Shown here: positions 25,441 to 37,126 of the stretch, piece after piece
Numbering within the stretch: position 1 is the first letter of the stretch
How the letters are laid out: every line of letters starts with the position of its first letter
Assembly (NCBI RefSeq): GCF_000221185.1
Contig: NC_015865.1
Span: forward strand, 1,674,001 to 1,738,000
From: Thermococcus sp. 4557
GTDB lineage: Archaea; Methanobacteriota_B; Thermococci; Thermococcales; Thermococcaceae
Direction: 5' to 3'
DNA: 64,000 nucleotides
Notes under the pieces: model-generated
What the model saw: only the letters and a program-made list of their open reading frames with translations
What the model was told of the DNA's origin: nothing
Databases searched by the model: none
Program-made: the position numbers and the translations under genes

Positions 25441-26307
25441 CTAACCCCCGGTGCTTTCCGCGCTGAAGGCTTCCGCGTAGGCCTTCACGACTTTCTCATC
25501 GCCCATTATCATGAGGACTCTAACCAAATCCATGCCCTTGACCTCAGAGAATTCGACGTAGAGGTAATCACCGCCCCTGTGGTAGAGTTTTGCACTCAAC
25601 GGCCTGAAATACTCGTTCTCGGCGGGGTTTTCCTCCAGGGTGACTTCCTCAAACCCTTTTGCCTTTATTGCCTCGTCGAGCTGGGCAATTACCGCTTCAA
25701 CGGGGCAGGTGCAGGTCCCAGTGAGCCCTGTTCTCCTTCTCTCCGAGATGCCGCCGCTCATCAGAAAGTCCGTCCCGTTCGAGTTCGCGAGGTTCTCCGT
25801 TACCTCCCAGGTGGCGTTCTTCACTGGTATCACGTAGTGGGCGAAGTAAACGTCCCCCGCGGGCAGTTCGATGTCCTGCCTTTTTATCGCGCCCCTGTTT
25901 CCGGCAACCACCGGGTAGTACATTCCCCTCGCGGTGTCGTTGTTCTCGAAGAAGACGGCACTGCCGGCCAGGGTGCACTTTGGTGCTATCCCCATCTCAG
26001 CCGGCCAGTCCTCCGCGTGCAGGAAACCACTGCTCGTTCCTTCACTCAGCGATACCTTTGGAACGAACTCCAGAAAATCGGTGAACTCCACCATGCGGTT
26101 GTCCACGAGCTCCCTGACGCTCCAGCCGGTCCAGGCGTTTGCGTGGGTGAACTGGGGCTCCGTCTCGAGTGTGCAGGTTACGGTGGAGTAGTCCACCCCG
26201 TCGCTGGAGTCCTGGCTTGGTAGCTGGTTCCCGGATATGTAGTAACCCAGCGTGAGAACCACAACAACGGAAAGAACCATGACGGCAACCTTCACGTTCT
26301 TATCCAT
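25441..26307 (-). CDS. Membrane-anchored extracellular protein, paralogue B
   Basis: 288 residues with the same plan as the downstream gene: KNVKVAVMVLSVVVVLTLGYY membrane anchor, then an extracytoplasmic region sharing phrases (MGIAPKCTL versus LGITPPCTI, YFAHYVIPVKNATWE versus MATYAVPTSSATWD) and the same C-terminal block. The two are tandem duplicates, transcribed in the order B then A with a 52-nt gap. A 49-bp stretch near both 3' ends is identical (25464-25512 and 24518-24566). Function unknown. Confidence 0.78.
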   Translation of the reverse strand: MDKNVKVAVMVLSVVVVLTLGYYISGNQLPSQDSSDGVDYSTVTCTLETEPQFTHANAWTGWSVRELVDNRMVEFTDFLEFVPKVSLSEGTSSGFLHAEDWPAEMGIAPKCTLAGSAVFFENNDTARGMYYPVVAGNRGAIKRQDIELPAGDVYFAHYVIPVKNATWEVTENLANSNGTDFLMSGGISERRRTGLTGTCTCPVEAVIAQLDEAIKAKGFEEVTLEENPAENEYFRPLSAKLYHRGGDYLYVEFSEVKGMDLVRVLMIMGDEKVVKAYAEAFSAESTGG

Positions 26308-26430
26308 CTTGGAGCCACCCTATTACACGGTGGGCTATTCTCCTATTTAACTCTTCCTATCGCCAAAAGTGAAAGCCTGGCCAAAATCAAGTATAAAAAT
26401 TTAAGTCCCGGGCGATAAAATCATGAAACT

Positions 26431-27072
26431 CTAAAGCCCGAACGCCCCCTTGATGCCGTTTATTATCATCTGGACGGCCATCGAGGTGAGTATGAGACCC
26501 ATCATTCTCGTCATGACCTTTATTCCCACCCTGCCGAGCCTCTCCTGTATCCTGTTGGAAGAGCAGAGTATCAGCCAGACGGTCAGGCCTATCGCGAGAA
26601 TGCTCGCCACCACCGTCGCCTTCTCCGGAACGGAAGTGCTTTTGGCCATGTAGAGCATGACCGTAGTTATCGCACCGGGCCCCGAGATGAGGGGTATGGC
26701 GAGCGGGATTATGGCGACCTCCTCCAGCGTAACCACTTCCTCGCTGAACTCCTCCGTCTCCTCTTTACTTATCTTGACCGTCGAGAGCCGGCCCGAGAGC
26801 ATGTCCATCGCCATTTTGAAAAGCAGTATGCCGCCCGCTATCGCGAAGGCATCGACGCTCGAGCCGAAGAACTTGAATATCCACTCCCCTATGAGGGCGA
26901 AGACGACGAGGGTCGTGATAACTGTGATGGCGGTTTTTTGGGCTATCTCCCGTCTCTGGCTCCAGGAGAGGTCGTGGGTGACCCCTAGGAACACCGGAAC
27001 CGCTCCGACCGGGTTCGTTATCGCGAACAGTCCGCCGTAGAGTATCACGAAGTACTTGACCAGCTCTATCAC
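26431..27072 (-). CDS. snatA: MarC/SnatA-family small neutral amino acid transporter
   Basis: 213 residues with six hydrophobic segments; family markers are ITNPVGAVPVFLG near residue 20 and PLISGPGAITTVMLYM near 125. The Thermococcus sp. KS-1 homologue SnatA was shown to carry glycine and alanine. The start is GTG 27072 with GGTGGTGAC just before it. Confidence 0.88.
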   Translation of the reverse strand: MIELVKYFVILYGGLFAITNPVGAVPVFLGVTHDLSWSQRREIAQKTAITVITTLVVFALIGEWIFKFFGSSVDAFAIAGGILLFKMAMDMLSGRLSTVKISKEETEEFSEEVVTLEEVAIIPLAIPLISGPGAITTVMLYMAKSTSVPEKATVVASILAIGLTVWLILCSSNRIQERLGRVGIKVMTRMMGLILTSMAVQMIINGIKGAFGL

Positions 27073-27111
27073 GTCACCACCCGAAGGCGGGAAGAAGAGG
27101 GGGTTAAAAAC

Positions 27112-27519
27112 CTAACCCTTGATTATCTCGAAGGAGTACGTAACCTCGGCACCGCTCAGTTTAACGTGTGCGCTGGCCGAGCAGTATTTGTCCTGGCTCA
27201 GCTCTATCGCGCGCCTGGCCTTCTCCTCCTTCACGTCGCCGTATATCCTGTAGTGGAGGTGGATTTTCCGGTATATCTTCGGGTGCTCCTCTCTCCTCTC
27301 ACCGCTGATCTCGACCTCCAGCCCCTCGATCGGCTCGCGCATTTTCTGGAGAATCATAACGACGTCGTAGGCGGTGCAGCCGGCAACGCTCAGAAGAAGG
27401 AGCTTCATGGGGCTTATCCCGCCCTCCCCAAGTATGACGGAGCATTTGTCGCTCTCCACCCTGCCGATGAACTGATAGTCCTTGAACCACTCAACCTTTC
27501 CCCGCACAGGTTCGGTCAT
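27112..27519 (-). CDS. OsmC/Ohr-family protein
   Basis: 135 residues. The two redox cysteines of the OsmC/Ohr family are visible in SVAGCTAYDVV and SQDKYCSASAH, so a thiol-dependent peroxidase active with organic hydroperoxides is likely. ATG 27519 or 27525 can serve; the former has GGTGAT at a suitable distance. It diverges from the radical SAM gene across a palindromic CCTTTAAAGG. Confidence 0.88.
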   Translation of the reverse strand: MTEPVRGKVEWFKDYQFIGRVESDKCSVILGEGGISPMKLLLLSVAGCTAYDVVMILQKMREPIEGLEVEISGERREEHPKIYRKIHLHYRIYGDVKEEKARRAIELSQDKYCSASAHVKLSGAEVTYSFEIIKG

Positions 27520-27548
27520 GAGCATCACCGGTTCCACCTCGGGCAAGG

Positions 27549-27558
27549 CCTTTAAAGG
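27549..27558. promoter_or_regulatory. Palindromic bidirectional TATA-like element
   Basis: CCTTTAAAGG is a perfect palindrome about 30 nt from the OsmC start and about 25 nt from the ATG of the radical SAM gene. It can act as TATA box for both; the radical SAM mRNA would then be leaderless. Confidence 0.45.
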
Positions 27559-27578
27559 GGTTTCTGAAATCGGAGGTG

Positions 27579-28421
27579 ATGTACATACGTCCCTTTGACC
27601 CCTGGAAGGCTAAGCTCTGCACCTGCCCGTTCAAGTACACGCTGAACGTCTACACCGGCTGCGACCACGCGTGCGTTTACTGCTACATAACGGGCTACAT
27701 TCCCAACGCCTTCCGCGTACGGACGAAGGAGGGGCTCCTGCCGAAGCTGGAGCGCGAGCTGAGGCGTTTTGACCGGCGCCACATAATAGCGCTCTCCTAC
27801 TCCTCCGACCCGTATCCAACGATTGAACGTGAGCTGGGCATAACCCGGAGCGTTCTCAAGCTCTTCAGGCGCTACGGCGTCCGCTGCCTGATCCTCACGA
27901 AGTCGGAGGTCTTCGAGCGCGACCTGGACGTTCTGAGCGAGCTTAAGTGTGCCGTCGGGATAACGGTGACCACGGTGGATGAACGGAAGGCGAAGCTGCT
28001 GGAGCCGAACGCCCCTTCCCCGAGGGCGAGAATCCGGGCGCTTGAGAGGGCAAAAGATGCAGGTATTCCAGTTTACGCCCGCATCGACCCCATAATACCG
28101 TTCTACACCTGGGAGGACTTCGAGGAGACTCTCGATGCCCTGAGCTTCGTGAGTCACATAACCGTCTCGACCCTCAAGCTCAGGCCCGATTCAAAGAGGA
28201 GGATGTTTGCCAAGTTCCCGGAGCTGATGGAGAGGCTCTGGCCCCTCTACGAGAATGGGGAGAAAATAGGGGGCTATTACTATCTGCCCCGCGAGCTGAG
28301 GTTTGAAATCCTACGGGAAGCGGAGAGGAAGATTCTGGAAAGGAGAATCACGTTTGGGTCGTGTCGGGAGGGTTATCGGTCGTTTCCGAGCTGTGATGGC
28401 TCTCATCTTGTCCCCCCGTGA
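27579..28421 (+). CDS. Radical SAM protein (SPL-like)
   Basis: 280 residues. The cluster motif CDHACVYC (CxxxCxxC) is near residue 29 after an N-terminal NVYTG, and SYSSDPYPTIE, ARIDPIIPF are typical of SPL/Rv2578c-like radical SAM proteins. Two further cysteines (CTCPF) lie before the motif. Substrate unknown. ATG 27579 is directly against GGAGGT, so the leaderless reading from the TATA 25 nt upstream is favoured. The 3' end overlaps the converging GATase-like gene by 74 nt, longer than other overlaps in the window. Confidence 0.85.
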   Translation: MYIRPFDPWKAKLCTCPFKYTLNVYTGCDHACVYCYITGYIPNAFRVRTKEGLLPKLERELRRFDRRHIIALSYSSDPYPTIERELGITRSVLKLFRRYGVRCLILTKSEVFERDLDVLSELKCAVGITVTTVDERKAKLLEPNAPSPRARIRALERAKDAGIPVYARIDPIIPFYTWEDFEETLDALSFVSHITVSTLKLRPDSKRRMFAKFPELMERLWPLYENGEKIGGYYYLPRELRFEILREAERKILERRITFGSCREGYRSFPSCDGSHLVPP

Positions 28422-29238
28422 TGGCGGGGGCTTCTTCCTCGGTTTCCGCCTTCCAGAGCTTTTCCCTGAGCTCCGCCTCTATCTCGACCCTCTCAAGCTC
28501 GAGCCGCCTCGCCCGGTACTCGGCCGCAGCCCTTACGAAGGCCTCGTACAGTCTCTCCATCTCGGGCAGGTATTCGGGCTGCCACTGGACCCCCATGATG
28601 AAGCCCTCGGCATCCTCGGTGCCCTCTATTGCCTCGATCAGTCCATCGACCGCGTACGCAACCGGCCGGATTCCTTCGCCCACCCTCTTGACGGCCTGGT
28701 GGTGGAAGCTGTTCACCCGGAGGTAGACCTCGTTGGTGCCCTCTATGTCCAGCTCGTCCTTGAGTATCCCGTAGAGCTTTGAGCTCATCTTTATCCTGAC
28801 CCCGTGGACGCGCTGGCTTGGCCCTATGAGGTTGAGCTCCCAGTCGTGCTTTATCGCCTTGGGTATCTCGTTGAGGTCCTGGTAGAGGGTTCCGCCCAGG
28901 GCCACGTTTATGACCTGCATGCCCCTGCAGATGCCGAGTATCGGAACGCCCCTCTCAACGGCCTTTCTCACGAGGCTTATCTCGAACTCGTCACGGTCAA
29001 CATCGACGTACTTGATGGCACCGGAGGGGTCCTCCCCGTAGAAGTGGGGGTGAACGTCGGGCCCCTCTATGAGGAGTATCCCATCGACGTGCTCCAGAAC
29101 CTCGTCGGGTGAGGTGGCGGTGTTGAAAACCGCGGGGATTCCGCCGACCGCCGCGATCTTCTCGATGTGGGTTCTGTCCAGAAACAGCCTGTTCCTCGAG
29201 TGGTCAATCTGACCGATTATACCGATCAGCGGTTTCAT
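28348..29238 (-). CDS. Class I glutamine amidotransferase-like protein (peptidase C26) with His-to-Gln change
   Basis: 296 residues. The fold is that of gamma-glutamyl-GABA hydrolase/PuuD-like GATases: LLIEGPDVHPHFYGE, and the nucleophile elbow GICRGMQVINVALGGTLYQD. The final triad segment, normally QWHPE, reads QWQPE, so the catalytic His is replaced by Gln while the Glu is kept. A 40-residue Glu/Thr-rich tail follows. It may be a non-hydrolytic or altered enzyme. GGTGATAGTC leads ATG 29238. Confidence 0.82.
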   Translation of the reverse strand: MKPLIGIIGQIDHSRNRLFLDRTHIEKIAAVGGIPAVFNTATSPDEVLEHVDGILLIEGPDVHPHFYGEDPSGAIKYVDVDRDEFEISLVRKAVERGVPILGICRGMQVINVALGGTLYQDLNEIPKAIKHDWELNLIGPSQRVHGVRIKMSSKLYGILKDELDIEGTNEVYLRVNSFHHQAVKRVGEGIRPVAYAVDGLIEAIEGTEDAEGFIMGVQWQPEYLPEMERLYEAFVRAAAEYRARRLELERVEIEAELREKLWKAETEEEAPAITGGQDESHHSSETTDNPPDTTQT

Positions 29239-29304
29239 GACTATCACCTTAACTGCAGTTCTAAGAAGGGGATAAAAAGCTTTGCGAAAGGAAAAGAAGA
29301 GTGG

Positions 29305-31768
<2,464 letters not shown>

Positions 31769-31864
31769 GGCTCTTCTCCTTTTCTTCCACTTCGTTCCAC
31801 CGATAGGGCTTAAAAGGGGTATGCCTTTTATACTTCGGAAACAAAAACTGAAAGGGTGATGATA

Positions 31865-33142
31865 ATGAAAGCTTACGTAGCGGAGAACGTCAGGGGCATC
31901 TACGCCTTTGACGAGAGCGGTAATCTCATTGATCAGAGGGTCTTCTCCGGAAGGCCGGAAGCGAGCCTTGACAGGCTTCTGAAGGGCGAGCCAAGCGATG
32001 AGCTGGTTTCTTTCCTTGACGAGCTCATGGAGAGGGGCTACGACGAGTTCGTGGTGGAAGACTCCGAACTGGGAAGGGCGCTGAAGGAGCTCGGCTACAA
32101 CGCAACCGCCGAGTTCCCGAACATCGCCGGAGAGAAGCTCCGCTCAAGCCCGGAGGAGTTCCTCGGCGAGAACTGGTTCGACGAGTACTTTGGGGTTGGC
32201 GTTGCCCTGACCAGGCTCCGCATACAGGAGCAGAGCGGCGCGCGCGACAAGATGATAATCCAGGCCATCGAGGCCCTCGACGACATAGACAAGGTCACCA
32301 ACCTCCTCGTCTCCAGGCTGAGGGAGTGGTACGGTCTGCACTTCCCCGAGCTCGATGAGATTCTGCCAAGGCACGAGCAGTACGTGGCTTTCGTCAAGAC
32401 CGTTGGCTCGAGGGACAACGTCAGCGAGGAGAGGCTCAGGAGCCTTGGCTTCCCGGATTCCAAGGTGGAGAAGATACTGAAGGCTGCGGAGACATCCATG
32501 GGTGCTCCGCTCGGTAAGTTCGACAGCGACATCATAATGAAGCTGGCCAGCGAGATAAACGACCTCTACAAGCTCAGGAAGGAGATAGAGGACTACCTGG
32601 AGACGGCCATGGACGAGGTCGCACCGAACCTGAAGGCTTTAGTCGGCGCCAAGCTAGCCGCTCGCCTTATGAGCCTCGCTGGAGGCCTCAAGGAGCTCGC
32701 CATAATGCCAGCATCGACCATACAGGTTCTCGGTGCCGAGAAGGCGCTCTTCAGGCACCTGAGGAGCGGTGCCAAGCCGCCGAAGCACGGCGTCATCTTC
32801 CAGTACCCGGCCATAAACCGCTCGCCGTGGTGGCAGAGGGGTAAGATCGCGAGGGCTTTGGCAGGAAAGCTCGCCATAGCTGCCAGGGTTGACTACTTCT
32901 CCGGCGAGTACATAGCTGAGGAGCTGAAGCAGGAGATAGAGCAGCGCATCCAGGAAATAAAGCAGAAGTATCCGAACCCGCCCAAGAGGAAGGCCAAGCC
33001 CGAAAAGAAGAAGAAAAAGAAGAAGTTCAAGGGCAAGGAGAAGAAGGGCAAGGGCTTTGGCGGTAAGAAGAAGGAGAAAGCCGGAAAGGGTAAGAAGGGC
33101 GAGAAAGGCGGAAAGAAAAAGAAGAAGGGCGGCAAGAGGTGA
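31865..33142 (+). CDS. Nop5/Nop56-58 C/D box sRNP core protein
   Basis: About 425 residues. An N-terminal fibrillarin-binding domain is followed by the coiled coil and the Nop domain (IMPASTIQVLGAEKALFRHLRSG, PKHGVIFQYPAI), with a final ~55-residue run of almost only Lys, Gly, Phe and Glu. Nop5 bridges L7Ae-bound guide RNA and fibrillarin for 2'-O-methylation. Fibrillarin follows 5 nt later. GGGTGATGATA precedes ATG 31865. Confidence 0.96.
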   Translation: MKAYVAENVRGIYAFDESGNLIDQRVFSGRPEASLDRLLKGEPSDELVSFLDELMERGYDEFVVEDSELGRALKELGYNATAEFPNIAGEKLRSSPEEFLGENWFDEYFGVGVALTRLRIQEQSGARDKMIIQAIEALDDIDKVTNLLVSRLREWYGLHFPELDEILPRHEQYVAFVKTVGSRDNVSEERLRSLGFPDSKVEKILKAAETSMGAPLGKFDSDIIMKLASEINDLYKLRKEIEDYLETAMDEVAPNLKALVGAKLAARLMSLAGGLKELAIMPASTIQVLGAEKALFRHLRSGAKPPKHGVIFQYPAINRSPWWQRGKIARALAGKLAIAARVDYFSGEYIAEELKQEIEQRIQEIKQKYPNPPKRKAKPEKKKKKKKFKGKEKKGKGFGGKKKEKAGKGKKGEKGGKKKKKGGKR

Positions 33143-33147
33143 GGTAG

Positions 33148-33828
33148 ATGAGGATTAAGAAGCACAAGTTCCCCGGCGTTTACGTCTTCGTTGATGAGGA
33201 CGGCAGCGAGAAGATAGCCACCAAGAACCTCGTTCCGGGCCAGAAGGTCTACGGCGAGAGGCTGATAAAGTCCGAGGGTGAGGAGTACAGGATATGGAAC
33301 CCGAGCAGGTCGAAGCTCGGTGCGGCCATACTGAACGGTCTCAAGAACTTCCCGATAAAGCCGGGCTCAAAGGTCCTCTACCTCGGAGTCGCGAGCGGAA
33401 CCACCGCCAGCCATGTCAGCGACGTCGTGGGCTGGGAGGGCAAGGTTTTTGGCGTTGAGTTCTCCCCGCGCGTCCTGAGGGAGCTGGTGCCCCTCGTGGA
33501 GGAGCGCAGGAACCTCGTCCCGATACTCGGCGACGCCACCAAGCCAGAAGGCTACCGCGCGCTCGTGCCGAAGGTTGACGTTATCTTTGAGGACGTTGCC
33601 CAGCCGACCCAGGCGAAGATACTCATAGACAACGCCAGGGTCTTCCTGAAGAGCGGCGGCTACGCCATGATAAGCGTCAAGAGCAGGAGCATCGACGTCA
33701 CGAAGGAGCCCGAGCAGGTCTTCAAGGAGGTCGAGAAGGAGCTTTCTGAGTACTTCGAGGTCGTTGAGAGGCTTTCGCTTGAACCCTACGAGAAGGACCA
33801 CGCGCTGTTCGTTGTGAGGAAGCCGTGA
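33148..33828 (+). CDS. flpA: Fibrillarin-like rRNA/tRNA 2'-O-methyltransferase
   Basis: 226 residues, the standard archaeal size. The SAM-binding [20 protein letters not shown] is near residue 78, with [14 protein letters not shown] and [13 protein letters not shown]; the catalytic Lys/Asp/Lys set appears in FEDVAQ and ISVKSRS. It is the catalytic subunit of the C/D sRNP. GAGGTAG before ATG and a 5-nt gap to nop5 show an operon. Confidence 0.97.
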   Translation: MRIKKHKFPGVYVFVDEDGSEKIATKNLVPGQKVYGERLIKSEGEEYRIWNPSRSKLGAAILNGLKNFPIKPGSKVLYLGVASGTTASHVSDVVGWEGKVFGVEFSPRVLRELVPLVEERRNLVPILGDATKPEGYRALVPKVDVIFEDVAQPTQAKILIDNARVFLKSGGYAMISVKSRSIDVTKEPEQVFKEVEKELSEYFEVVERLSLEPYEKDHALFVVRKP

Positions 33829-33910
33829 GGTGGTGTGTACCTACCCCTCTCCCTTTCTAATTGAACTTTTTTTGAGATCTTTAAAGGAGTGGAAAGAAAT
33901 AAAATTCTTA

Positions 33911-35875
33911 TTACCCACGCCTTTTGAGAATGGGGATTAGTGCAAGAGCAATTATCAGCGCAGGCCCGCAGATGCCGTTGTCATTGTTGGAGTCGGTTGT
34001 CGTGGTCTTGTTCTCGAATTGAACAGTGATTCCTACAGTTTCCCCTGCTTCGAGAGTTACGTTCATTACGTACTCTTTGTAACCATTCTTGGATATCGTC
34101 AGTGAATGAGTTCCTGGAGAGAGTTCGAGCGTTAAAGGCGTCGTTCCCCTGTATTTTCCGTTAATGTAAACATCAGCCCCGGAAGGATTGGAGGATACTT
34201 TGAACGTTGCAGGGATTGCAGATAATGTGGCCTCAACTTTAGTCGTTTTTCCAAGTTCGATATTTATTGTTTTCGTGTACTCCTTGTAATCTTCCATCTT
34301 GACTTTAATCGTATGCTCTCCCAAGGGAAGCTTATGATCAGTTATCGGAGTCGTCCCAAGGTAGTCTTCATCAACGTAAACCTCAGCACCTGGAGGGTTG
34401 GAGTAAGCGTCCAAATAACCAAACTTTGGCGTTAACGTTGCCGAGATGGTCTTCGTCTCTCCAGTTTCAAGGGTCACATTCACCGTATAGTCCTCGTAGT
34501 TAGTCCTAGAAAGCTCCACTGTGTAATTGCCGGAAGAGAGTTCAAGCGTTAGGGGAGTTGTTCCTCTGTACTTGCCGTTAATATAAACCTTCGCCCCAGA
34601 AGGTTCTGAAGAGACTTTCAGAGTAGTTTGCGGCCATTGTGTCTCCACAGTTGCCTCCGTGTTATGAACCTCAGCGTTCGAGGTGTTGATATTAACATTT
34701 GGTATTCCCCCTTGAGGATTAATCCACTCCACTTCAGCGTTACTGTCATGCACTTCTAGGGTTGCATTTTTCCATCCCCAGCCAGAATATTCTGGCGCTT
34801 CATCCACGTTAAACCTTGCGACGAGAAAATTTCCGCCAACTAAAACTGTAGTCCCATCAGGGAGAATCTTAATATCCTCTCCTCCTACCCGCTTAGCCCA
34901 CTTGAGCTTTCCGTCTGGGTTCAATCTTAGTAAATCACTTCCAACCACAATAATATCCTCATTCGGTGCAAGGACGACCGCATAAGCAATGTCTTGATAA
35001 TTTCCACTGTAGGTTTTCTGCCATCTTGCGTTGCCGTTGGAATCAAGCCTAAGAACCCATGTGGCACCACTAGAATCACCAAAGCTGCGGGTATGCCCTG
35101 CCACAATTATGTCCCTGTTCTCAGCAATGGCAACTGCATTAGCCACATCTGAAAGTCTACCTGAGTAGGTTTTCTGCCATTTTATATTACCCGTAGAATC
35201 AAGGCTGAGAACGGAAACATCCCCACCGGCATTACCCACCACAATAATATCCTTATTTGGATCCAGAGCAACCTCAGTAGCCCACTCTTCACCACTTCCT
35301 CCGTAAGTTTTTTGCCAGTTCACATTACCACCAGAATCAAGTCTGAGGACCCAAATATCGCTCATCCCAGCCCCGAAGCTTCTAGTGCCTCCAGCCGCAA
35401 TTATGTCCCCGTTCGAAGCTATTGCAACCGCTCTACCCCAATCTGAGTTCCGGCCACCATAAGTTTTTTGCCATTTCACATGACCTTCCTTGTCTAAACG
35501 GAGAACCCACAGATCGCTCTTTCCAGCGCCGAAGCTTGTATCACCCACTACAATTATATCCCCGTTCTCGGCAATGGCAACTGCATGGGCCCTATCCCAA
35601 CCTTTTCCTCCGTACGTCTTCTGCCATTTCACATTACCCTTGGAATCAAGCCTGAGGACCCAAACGTCGTAACTGCCAGCGCCGAAGCTTTCGGTATAAC
35701 CCACTACAATAATATCCCCATTGTCGGCGATTGAAACAGCACGCGCATAATCTTTGGCATATCCTTCGTATGTCTTGGCCCAATATTCTGTGGTTTCAGC
35801 GTTGACACTCCCTGACGTTATCATCAGCGCCCCTAGAATGAGGGCAATCTCAATCAATACAAGAATTTTTTTCAT
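33911..35875 (-). CDS. Secreted beta-propeller protein with PEGA domains and CGP-CTERM-like anchor
   Basis: 654 residues. A signal peptide (MKKILVLIEIALILGALMI) leads to about seven ~55-residue repeats of the form WVLRLDSKGNVKWQKTYGG...AVAIAENGDIIVVG (about 30-370). Three PEGA domains follow (each with SNPSGADVYINGKYRGTTPL or like, about 420-630). A Thr-rich linker and CGPALIIALALIPILKRRG close the protein, matching the CGP-CTERM sorting signal of Thermococcales, so it is likely surface-anchored. The gene is notably AT-rich against its neighbours, suggesting acquisition. ATG 35875 has GAGGTGCAAAA upstream. Confidence 0.88.
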   Translation of the reverse strand: MKKILVLIEIALILGALMITSGSVNAETTEYWAKTYEGYAKDYARAVSIADNGDIIVVGYTESFGAGSYDVWVLRLDSKGNVKWQKTYGGKGWDRAHAVAIAENGDIIVVGDTSFGAGKSDLWVLRLDKEGHVKWQKTYGGRNSDWGRAVAIASNGDIIAAGGTRSFGAGMSDIWVLRLDSGGNVNWQKTYGGSGEEWATEVALDPNKDIIVVGNAGGDVSVLSLDSTGNIKWQKTYSGRLSDVANAVAIAENRDIIVAGHTRSFGDSSGATWVLRLDSNGNARWQKTYSGNYQDIAYAVVLAPNEDIIVVGSDLLRLNPDGKLKWAKRVGGEDIKILPDGTTVLVGGNFLVARFNVDEAPEYSGWGWKNATLEVHDSNAEVEWINPQGGIPNVNINTSNAEVHNTEATVETQWPQTTLKVSSEPSGAKVYINGKYRGTTPLTLELSSGNYTVELSRTNYEDYTVNVTLETGETKTISATLTPKFGYLDAYSNPPGAEVYVDEDYLGTTPITDHKLPLGEHTIKVKMEDYKEYTKTINIELGKTTKVEATLSAIPATFKVSSNPSGADVYINGKYRGTTPLTLELSPGTHSLTISKNGYKEYVMNVTLEAGETVGITVQFENKTTTTDSNNDNGICGPALIIALALIPILKRRG

Positions 35876-36002
35876 TTTTGCACCTCGAGACGACATTAAA
35901 CAAGTGTGCCTTTAATCACACTCACTTAATTATGCTCATACGGTGCTAATAGTCTTTTCCATCGCTAATCGTCGAAAAAACCTTTCACTTTCACCGAAAG
36001 AC

Positions 36003-36010
36003 TTTTATAA
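36003..36010 (+). promoter_or_regulatory. TATA box of the HMG-CoA synthase operon
   Basis: ttttataa lies about 55 nt before the ATG; a leader of roughly 30 nt would carry the AGGTGAT ribosome binding site at 36052-36058. Confidence 0.5.
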
Positions 36011-36063
36011 CTCGCTCATGAACCTTAGGCGAAGTTACGTTCAACTTTTGTAGGTGATGCCCC

Positions 36064-37116
36064 ATGAAAAAGCTCCTGAAGCCAAGGCGCGAAGTCGGCA
36101 TCGTCGGCTACGGTGCCTACGTCCCGATGTATAGAATCAAGGCAGAGGAAATCGGAAGGGTGTGGGGGATTTCGAGCTTCCCTATCCAGGAGAAGTCCGT
36201 TCCCGGTCTCGACGAGGATACCATCACAATAGGCATTGAGGCAGCGAGAAATGCCCTTAAGAGGGCTAAAATCGATCCCAAACTCATCCGTGCAATCTGG
36301 CTCGGCACCGAGAGCAAGCCCTACGCGGTCAAGCCGAGCGGGACCGTTATAGCAGAGGCGATCGGGGCCACCCCCGACCTGGATGCAGCTGACTTCGAGT
36401 TTGCCTGTAAGGCTGGAACCGAGGCACTCCAGGCCGCCATAGGCTTCGTCGGCTCCGGAATGGCCGACTACGCGATGGCCATCGGTGCGGACACATCACA
36501 GGGAAGGCCCGGCGACCACCTGGAGTTCACGGCTTCCGCCGGAGGTGCCGCCTACATCATCGGCCCGAAGAGCTCCGACACCCTCGCTTACTTTGAGGCA
36601 AGCTACTCCTACGTTACAGACACCCCCGACTTCTGGAGGAGGCAGCACGAGCACTACCCGAGGCACGGCAACAGGTTCACCGGCGAGCCGGCGTACTTCC
36701 ACCAGATAATAAACGCCGCCAAGACCCTCATGGAGGAGCTTGACTACTCCCCGAACGACTTCGACTACGCGGTCTTCCACCAGCCAAACGTCAAGTTCCC
36801 GCTCACCGCCGCCAAGATACTCGGAATCCCGAAGGAGAAAGTCCTCCCTGGACTGCTCAGCGGAATAATCGGCAACACTTACAGCGGTGCGACCCTTGTC
36901 GGCGTTTCGGCCGTTCTCGACATAGCCAAGCCTGGCGACAGGATCCTCTGGGTGAGCTTCGGAAGCGGTGCCGGAAGCGACGCCTTCAGCCTTGTCGTCC
37001 AGGACGCCATTGAGGAGAAGCGCGACCTCGCCCCGAAGACCATGGATTACGTGAACAGGAAGAAGTACATAGACTACGCCCTCTACGCGAAGGCGAGGAG
37101 GAAGTACATCCTGTGA
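36064..37116 (+). CDS. Hydroxymethylglutaryl-CoA synthase
   Basis: 350 residues, archaeal [19 protein letters not shown] at the N-terminus, [14 protein letters not shown] with the acyl-accepting Cys, and [11 protein letters not shown] with the catalytic His are present. It condenses acetyl-CoA with acetoacetyl-CoA in the mevalonate pathway for isoprenoid lipids. In archaea it works in a channelled complex with the thiolase and DUF35 protein encoded next. AGGTGATGCCCC precedes the ATG. Confidence 0.95.
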   Translation: MKKLLKPRREVGIVGYGAYVPMYRIKAEEIGRVWGISSFPIQEKSVPGLDEDTITIGIEAARNALKRAKIDPKLIRAIWLGTESKPYAVKPSGTVIAEAIGATPDLDAADFEFACKAGTEALQAAIGFVGSGMADYAMAIGADTSQGRPGDHLEFTASAGGAAYIIGPKSSDTLAYFEASYSYVTDTPDFWRRQHEHYPRHGNRFTGEPAYFHQIINAAKTLMEELDYSPNDFDYAVFHQPNVKFPLTAAKILGIPKEKVLPGLLSGIIGNTYSGATLVGVSAVLDIAKPGDRILWVSFGSGAGSDAFSLVVQDAIEEKRDLAPKTMDYVNRKKYIDYALYAKARRKYIL

Positions 37117-37126
37117 GGTGGTTGAG

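Noticed and set aside
31840-31866. CTGA followed by TGATGA, suggestive of D' and C' boxes of a C/D sRNA, just before nop5
   Set aside because: No C box at the proper distance upstream and no closing D box; GGTGATGATA is the nop5 ribosome binding site.
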